Source of the DNA: Cordia subcordata
Taxonomy: Eukaryota > Streptophyta > Magnoliopsida > Boraginales > Cordiaceae
Direction: 5' to 3'
NCBI GenBank assembly: GCA_028554755.1
Contig: JAPTOF010000017.1
Location: forward strand, 1,364,001 to 1,428,000
Length of the DNA stretch: 64,000 bases
Part shown: positions 58,856 through 64,000 of the stretch, piece by piece
Layout of the letters: the number at the start of each line of letters is the position of its first letter
Position numbering within the stretch: position 1 is the stretch's first letter
Made by a program: the position numbers and the translations under genes
The notes under the pieces: model-generated
What the model saw: the letters and a program-made list of their open reading frames with translations, nothing else
Told to the model about the DNA's origin: nothing
The model's database searches: none

Positions 58856-61350
58856 ATGGCTGGAAGAATTGTTAACTTCGCATGTTTGTACACTAAACTC
58901 AAAGATGCTCGTGTTTCCATTCGTGCCGTTCGCATTTGGAATGTGATGAGCTATCGAATTCCTGGGCAACTTAATACTGTGGACATGCTACTTCTTGATG
59001 AGATGGTAAATTAGTGCTCTCTTCACATGTATTTATTCCTTTTTCACAAGTCGATATTGAATTACTGCTTCCATTCTTTAACGATATTATATTTTAGGGT
59101 GACACAATCCATGCAAGCATGAAAGCATATCTGTTGGATCGCTTCAGACATCTGTTACGTGAAGGAGAGTGTTATTCTATCGACAAATTCTCTATTGCCA
59201 CCAACACGAGTTCAGTCAAAATCACCGCCAACCCACATCGCATCTTCTTGAAACACCACCATTATTTAACATATGACGGCGACTATAGTTTCGCAATTTC
59301 GTTATCAGTTTGCGTCTTTCACCGATAACATCAAGAAGAGACTAGATAAAACTGTTCGCCTAGGTTGTCTTTCAACTTACAGGTTAATCAATTATTATAC
59401 AGTGCCATGTCTATTCCTTATTGATAGTTTAGTTTTAAAACCTGCAACTGTAACAGAAAATAAAACCTAAACTAGCTTAATCTAATGGAGGAACTATGAG
59501 GTGTCAAGCTAAGGAAGAAAGCCTAACAAGATAGAAGAGGATCTAAGGTGACTGTGTGTCGCAACTAGACTCAAGCTATGATAACGATTCGGTATATCTA
59601 TGGCTTGATTGTTCTATCGAATTCCTCAACTAATTAACTTTATTGTCTCCCAATTGCAGTTGACTCCTATCTCTAAGCATCGACTCTTAGTAACATAGAA
59701 TTCTCCAAGCCAATTGTAGTTTTAGAGCTTAATTAATTGTGTTCTCTCATCGGACCTTTCCAACTTGCTCCATTATCCTCTAAGACTCAGTGTGGGTCTA
59801 TTCCTAGACATTGACTCCTAGAGTACGGTGTGGTCCTTATGACCTAGGATTTTTGGGCTTAGTATAGTGTGGTCCTTATGACCTAGGGTCTTTGGGCTTA
59901 GTTAATTAAGTCCCGAGTGAGGTTGATTGAATCTAACCATAATGTCTAAACTGTTAGCTAAATTTAAAGCTAAGACTTAGTCCATTTAGGGTGGATTAAA
60001 CTAGTCAGAAGCCTATTAATTGAGTTTAAAATTAAAATCCACTCAACCTAGCTTAAACGTGAATGAAAAACCATCAATCAACCATCACAATAACAAGATA
60101 TAACCATTAAAAACACAAATCAAGCATGCATCTTCACTTAGATATTTTATCGAACACATAGACAAATCCGACTTTCAATACATAGACATATTAAATCATG
60201 CTATTAATCAATGTAAACAAGCATGTATTAAGAGCCATAGGTACACACAAATCCTTAATCAAAGCCCTAAACTAATTTACAACAACAAACACCTAAAGAT
60301 CTAGCCTAATCTAGCAACATATTTACAAGATTTAGAGAAAGAACAAGAAGAACTCCCATAAATTTTGCTTTCAAATCTACACAAGCTCTTCAAATCCTTG
60401 CTAGATGCTTCAATCCTAGCTTGGTTGGGTGTTTAGAGGTTGTTTGAAGGTGTTTATTGAATGGGATTAAGGTTAAGATGAAATAAGTTTAAAGAAAAAT
60501 GAAGTTCTCTCTTCAAAATGGCCTAAAATACCCTATTTATAGTTGTTATGTGCGTAAGGTTGGAAGGGGGGTCGGTTACCCGGCCTAGAATTAGGCGTGA
60601 CCAACCTAGGGGACTAATTTTATGGACATGGCCGTTCTCCTCCCGGGCAGAGGTGGGAGCCCTTGGTTGCAAGCTTCTAAAACAGCTCCTTTCGTGCTCA
60701 GTTGCATCCGATTGCTTCGTTCTTCACCTGGGAGCCTCCAATTGCCTTTTTCTTTATTTCTTCTCATCTGTATCAACCCTAGCTTTGCTCTTTGATCTAA
60801 GCATCATTATTTTAAGCTCAATTCCTTCTCCAAAAACACACCCAAGGCACGAAATAAGGCACTTAGTATAACATTGATGCATTTTAACACTTATATATGC
60901 ATATATGACTTATTGTGCACAAATGCAACTCTAAATACAATCAATTATACTCAACACACCCTAAAAAGTGTATGCAAATAATTTATACAGACATACACAA
61001 AACATGCACATCACTTATCATGCAAATAATCCCTTACATGAATTGTGTTTCTATTGCACGACATCATAGAGAAGTTGGTCTCAGTTGGAACCATGGTATA
61101 TGACGATGATAAAGATGGAACTAGCCATCATATTGACTTGGTGTTGCGAGATATGACATATGTCTAATCTCTATTAATTTGAGATAGTTGTACATGTATG
61201 TGCTTTTTCTTATGGTATTATGAAATACATTTTACCAATCCCAATTTCCAGGTCAAAAAGACTCCATTTTATTATGTTTACACGATGATTATGAATTGTG
61301 GTCCAATTTTACCTATGGTAATAATAAATAGAAATTTTGATTCACTGAAG
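58856..61350 (+). pseudogene. RPA70-like OB-fold protein relic, interrupted by a solo LTR
   Basis: Exon 1 (58856-59005) encodes MAGRIVNFACLYTKLKDARV, then WNVMSYRIPGQLNTVDMLLL. Exon 2 (from 59098) gives GDTIHASMKAYLLDRFRHLL, then REGECYSIDKFSIATN and ITANPHRIFLKHH. This is an RPA1-type single-stranded-DNA-binding OB fold (DUF223-like), of the kind found as RPA70-like genes and in plant Helitrons. A frameshift lies near 59283-59300, where the frame continues as FASFTDNIKKRLDKTVRL. A solo LTR then intervenes at 59422-61013. Beyond it, 61087-61167 encodes GTMVYDDDKDGTSHHIDLVL, then RDMTYV, and a weaker block (DDYELWSNF) follows near 61285. It cannot make a full protein. Whether it was a host gene or Helitron cargo is open. 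Confidence 0.7.
59422..61013. mobile_element. Solo LTR (1592 bp) with perfect CTTAT target duplication
   Basis: Ends TGATAGTTTAGTTTTAAAACC and ATGCACATCA are the diverged counterparts of the gypsy-like LTR ends at 34980/37406, and the interior is collinear (GTGTCAAGCTAAGGAA, CTCAAGCTATGATAACGA, CATAGACATATT). It is flanked by the exact 5-bp repeat CTTAT (59417-59421 and 61014-61018). The longer frames within (for example 60548-60871) are LTR sequence, not genes. Confidence 0.88.
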
Positions 61351-61588
61351 GTGGGCCTTAAATAGGTTTGAGATTCTTTACCCTATTTTCCAATCTAACC
61401 TTACTAAACAGGCTTCGAGTACCATTGAGAATTCCATGATACAACGCATCCAAGTTTGAGATTCTACAACAGTTACAAGTACTTCTAACTATTCTAAGAT
61501 TAAAAAGGTAAAATTACACTATGAAAGCGAGGTAAATCTAGTCTAAATTAAGCTAAGTAATCTAGTCTAGGCTATGGTAAGTTATGCT

Positions 61589-63497
61589 TGTTAGGATTAG
61601 TATGCCCTAAAGCTTACTTGTACATGACTTTTTGGATATGAAACAATGTATAATCATTTTTTTTTTGTTGTTAAATGGCATTGTGAGTTTCTTACATATT
61701 ATTTCTGTTATGTTTTTATTGATGCATGTATGAAGGTCCCTTGACTTGAACTAATGACTTGGGTGTGCAATGAGGCTGGACGCACAGTAGGTCCAAGTCT
61801 AGATTTAGTCACGTCATAAATTGAATCCATAACTGAATAGTAGTGTTGGGCACTCTACTGGGATAAGGGTATATTGAGCAAGTCTCCTCTTTGAGGGTGA
61901 TCTACCTAGGTCATTGGAGGACTTTCTGGATTTGTCTCAATAGTACGTGTGTCACGTATTGGATAGGACCATTGTGAGTATGTTTTCTAGAGACGTACTA
62001 TCAAAGAAAGAAAACAAGACACTCATTGCTACTAAATGATCATTGCTCTTAATCTTGAGTATATGTGGATGAACTAATGAAGTTAGGGTTTAGTACTTTG
62101 ATTCACTGTGGGTGAGATCTTATTTTATTAGGATCAATAGCCTTGTGCATTGAGTGTTAAGTTCTAATTAATTAGAACATGCATATGCAAAATGGAATCT
62201 CTGTGCCCCCTTTGGGATTGTCCAAATTTATCATCCAAATCTAGATCTAGTGATACTACCTTTATAGGTGTGTCGGTCATATGGCTTGAGGGTCGCTCCC
62301 GAGATCAAGAGATTCCTTGACCAAGGATGGTTGGCAATTGGACAAGAAACCCAACGAAAAAAAAATACAGCTAAGAAGGTGATAGTACACAGGCCAAAGG
62401 ACTGGTCTTAGCTGTGGGCATACATAGAGGGGCATTATGGTCAGTTATTTAGTAGGTCAAAGACAAAATTCACATTCTTTTGTGATAAGCTTTTGGGTAA
62501 TGGCAATTATTCTTGGAGTGCAACTTTGATCTTATGGTGGAATAGATCGGAGTTAAAAAATAATTATTATGTCTCCTAGATCGGGCAAGGATATTTTTAA
62601 TTATTTTTGGAAGCCAATGATAATTGTGTCTTCTTGGTCCCTTCCCTAGTTGAAATGACTTTGAGAGAGTAATCTTGAAAGAGCAAATTCCATATTGTGG
62701 TAATAGCCTTATTGGGCCAAAGCTTGGAATTGGGTTTGGGCTTTTCTTTAAAGTCCAAGATAACCTAATTGGGCTAGGATGGTTTCCTATTGGGCTTGGG
62801 CCTCCACATGGATTATGGACTATGTGTTGGACTTGGATAATAGGCTTGGCCTAAGTCTTCCAAGACAAGTGGACAACTTGCAAAATACTACAAAAACAAG
62901 TGGACAACTTGCACAAGTCTTCCAAGACAAGATTGACAAGTTACATAAAGGAAATAGTATATGGAAATTTTCTCCCACATTGAAAGTTTAGCAACTTTGG
63001 GTGCCAAGGTTCTCTCTATAAATAGACAAGATCCTACACATTTTATGTATTCCACTTTGTAGTTGATTTCTTCCTTTTTGGCAAGAAAATACTACAACAC
63101 ATAGTACACACTTATTGTGTGATTTTTGCTCTAGTTTTTCAAGAGCATATTACTTTGCTTCTTCCCAGACAAGAGGCTATTCTCTCAAGATAAGTCTCTT
63201 TAATTATAAGGAAGAAGACTAGGGAGTTGCTTATTGCGACACCCTTATAGTAAATTTTTTGGTGGCCTTATTCGTGAACGGGAACAAAGCTCGTGACCAG
63301 TTTTAGCTTCATCAAAGGCTCCACGCTTCAAGAGGTTAGCTTTATATATTTTTGCAAGTACTAGTTATATTCTATATGTTCTTGAACATGTTCTTGTGTG
63401 TGTAATGTGGTTATTTTATTTTCCTAGCATGTTTTCTTAGTCATAATTTAGAAAATATGGACTAGGATACACCACACTTAATAATATCGATCCTACA
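61589..63497. mobile_element. Solo LTR, copia-like (family A, copy 2), with ATGCT target duplication
   Basis: 1909 bp starting TGTTAGGATTAGTATGCCC and ending GATCCTACA, flanked by the exact 5-bp repeat ATGCT (61584-61588 and 63498-63502). It shares long collinear stretches with the solo LTR at 23401-25146. It lacks an internal region or partner LTR. Confidence 0.88.
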
Positions 63498-63502
63498 ATG
63501 CT

Positions 63503-64000
63503 AACAAAGACGTTGATTTGAGACTTCGAGTCGTTTGATCATTAGATCCTCTTCCAATCTTGTCTTCTCCTTTTTATAGCAACCACAACATGGTAGACAT
63601 TGATAACTGCTTGGACCATTTCCACCTTTTTTACCACGTTTTTGATAACTTCTTCCCAATCTGATATCTTTGGTAATAGCCCATATACTTGCTAACAACC
63701 TTAACTCGAGTCCTTAGACTTCTATGTCATCGTTAAACTTAGTGGTGCCTTCAAGCACATCACTCGCATCTCGAACCCCTGGAGCTCTTCGAGTCTAAGA
63801 TACCACCAATTCTTCTAAAGTATGCCACATCAACACATCTCTTTGGCACACTCTACACCACCTCAGCTAAATTTGCCAATGTGTCACACCACTTCATTAT
63901 TTATTTTTGGTGATAATAGTTAATAAATTAATATTACTTTCAAATTCTAATTATTATAAAGTAAAATAATTACTTAATAAAATATTTTTTCAATACATAA
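63503..64000. other. Unassigned right edge
   Basis: A minus-strand open stretch (63501-63698) encodes a basic, Cys-containing peptide (CLPCCGCYKKEKTRLEED) that continues the sequence broken by the solo LTR. It resembles no family I can name and could be transposon-derived. The last 100 bases are AT-rich. Confidence 0.3.

Noticed and set aside
60548..60871. 107-codon plus-strand frame
   Set aside because: It is inside a solo LTR with exact target duplication, has no family resemblance, and lies in a region shared with other LTR copies.
1..64000. CRISPR arrays, insertion sequences, tRNA or rRNA genes, bacterial operons
   Set aside because: No direct-repeat/spacer arrays, no IS-type transposases, no complete tRNA cloverleaf and no rRNA text seen; the DNA is eukaryotic nuclear.

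Overview
The window is nuclear DNA of a flowering plant, most likely a eudicot. It is AT-rich, has intron-split genes with GT-AG junctions and TA microsatellites, and carries plant-type LTR retrotransposons, LINEs and MITEs. I cannot name the species from the sequence. There is no sign of bacterial, organellar or viral-genome content.

Two intact protein genes can be assembled. The first (+ strand, 6136-21394, 24 exons, 1021 aa) is an LRR-malectin receptor-like kinase of the LRR-VIII-2 class: signal peptide, array of 24-residue LRR exons, malectin-like domain, one membrane span and a complete RD kinase. It should sense an extracellular or wall cue and signal through its cytoplasmic kinase. Its first intron (3.8 kb) holds three MITE-like elements and intron 22 (2.0 kb) holds a long-TIR element. 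The second gene (- strand, 54226-48685, 7 exons, 472 aa) encodes a plant-conserved protein whose function I do not know. All exon phases of both models close without a frameshift or stop.

A third locus (58856 to about 61350) is a decayed gene or Helitron-type fragment for an RPA70-like OB-fold DNA-binding protein. It is frameshifted and split by a solo LTR with a perfect CTTAT target duplication.

The rest is mobile-element sediment. From the left: a ~900-bp AT-rich tandem repeat (1-1890); a small solo LTR (2721-3154); the kinase gene; then 23.1-29.0 kb of LINE debris in both orientations, split by a copia-like solo LTR (23401-25146). Next comes a nested stack from 29.05 to 48.28 kb. Its layers are a GGCCC-rich terminal-inverted-repeat element, then a copia-like LTR element with a non-coding interior, then a pol-less Ty3/gypsy-like element on the minus strand with a tRNA-Asp-type primer site, then a solo LTR in one gypsy LTR and a hAT-like insertion in the other. 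The right third holds the minus-strand gene, a Tourist-like MITE with a tandem-repeat core (56426-57032), the RPA-like relic, and two more solo LTRs (59422-61013 and 61589-63497).

I found no convincing undescribed biological system. The most useful results are the two full gene models, the resolved insertion order of the nested stack, and several non-autonomous elements with exact target-site duplications.
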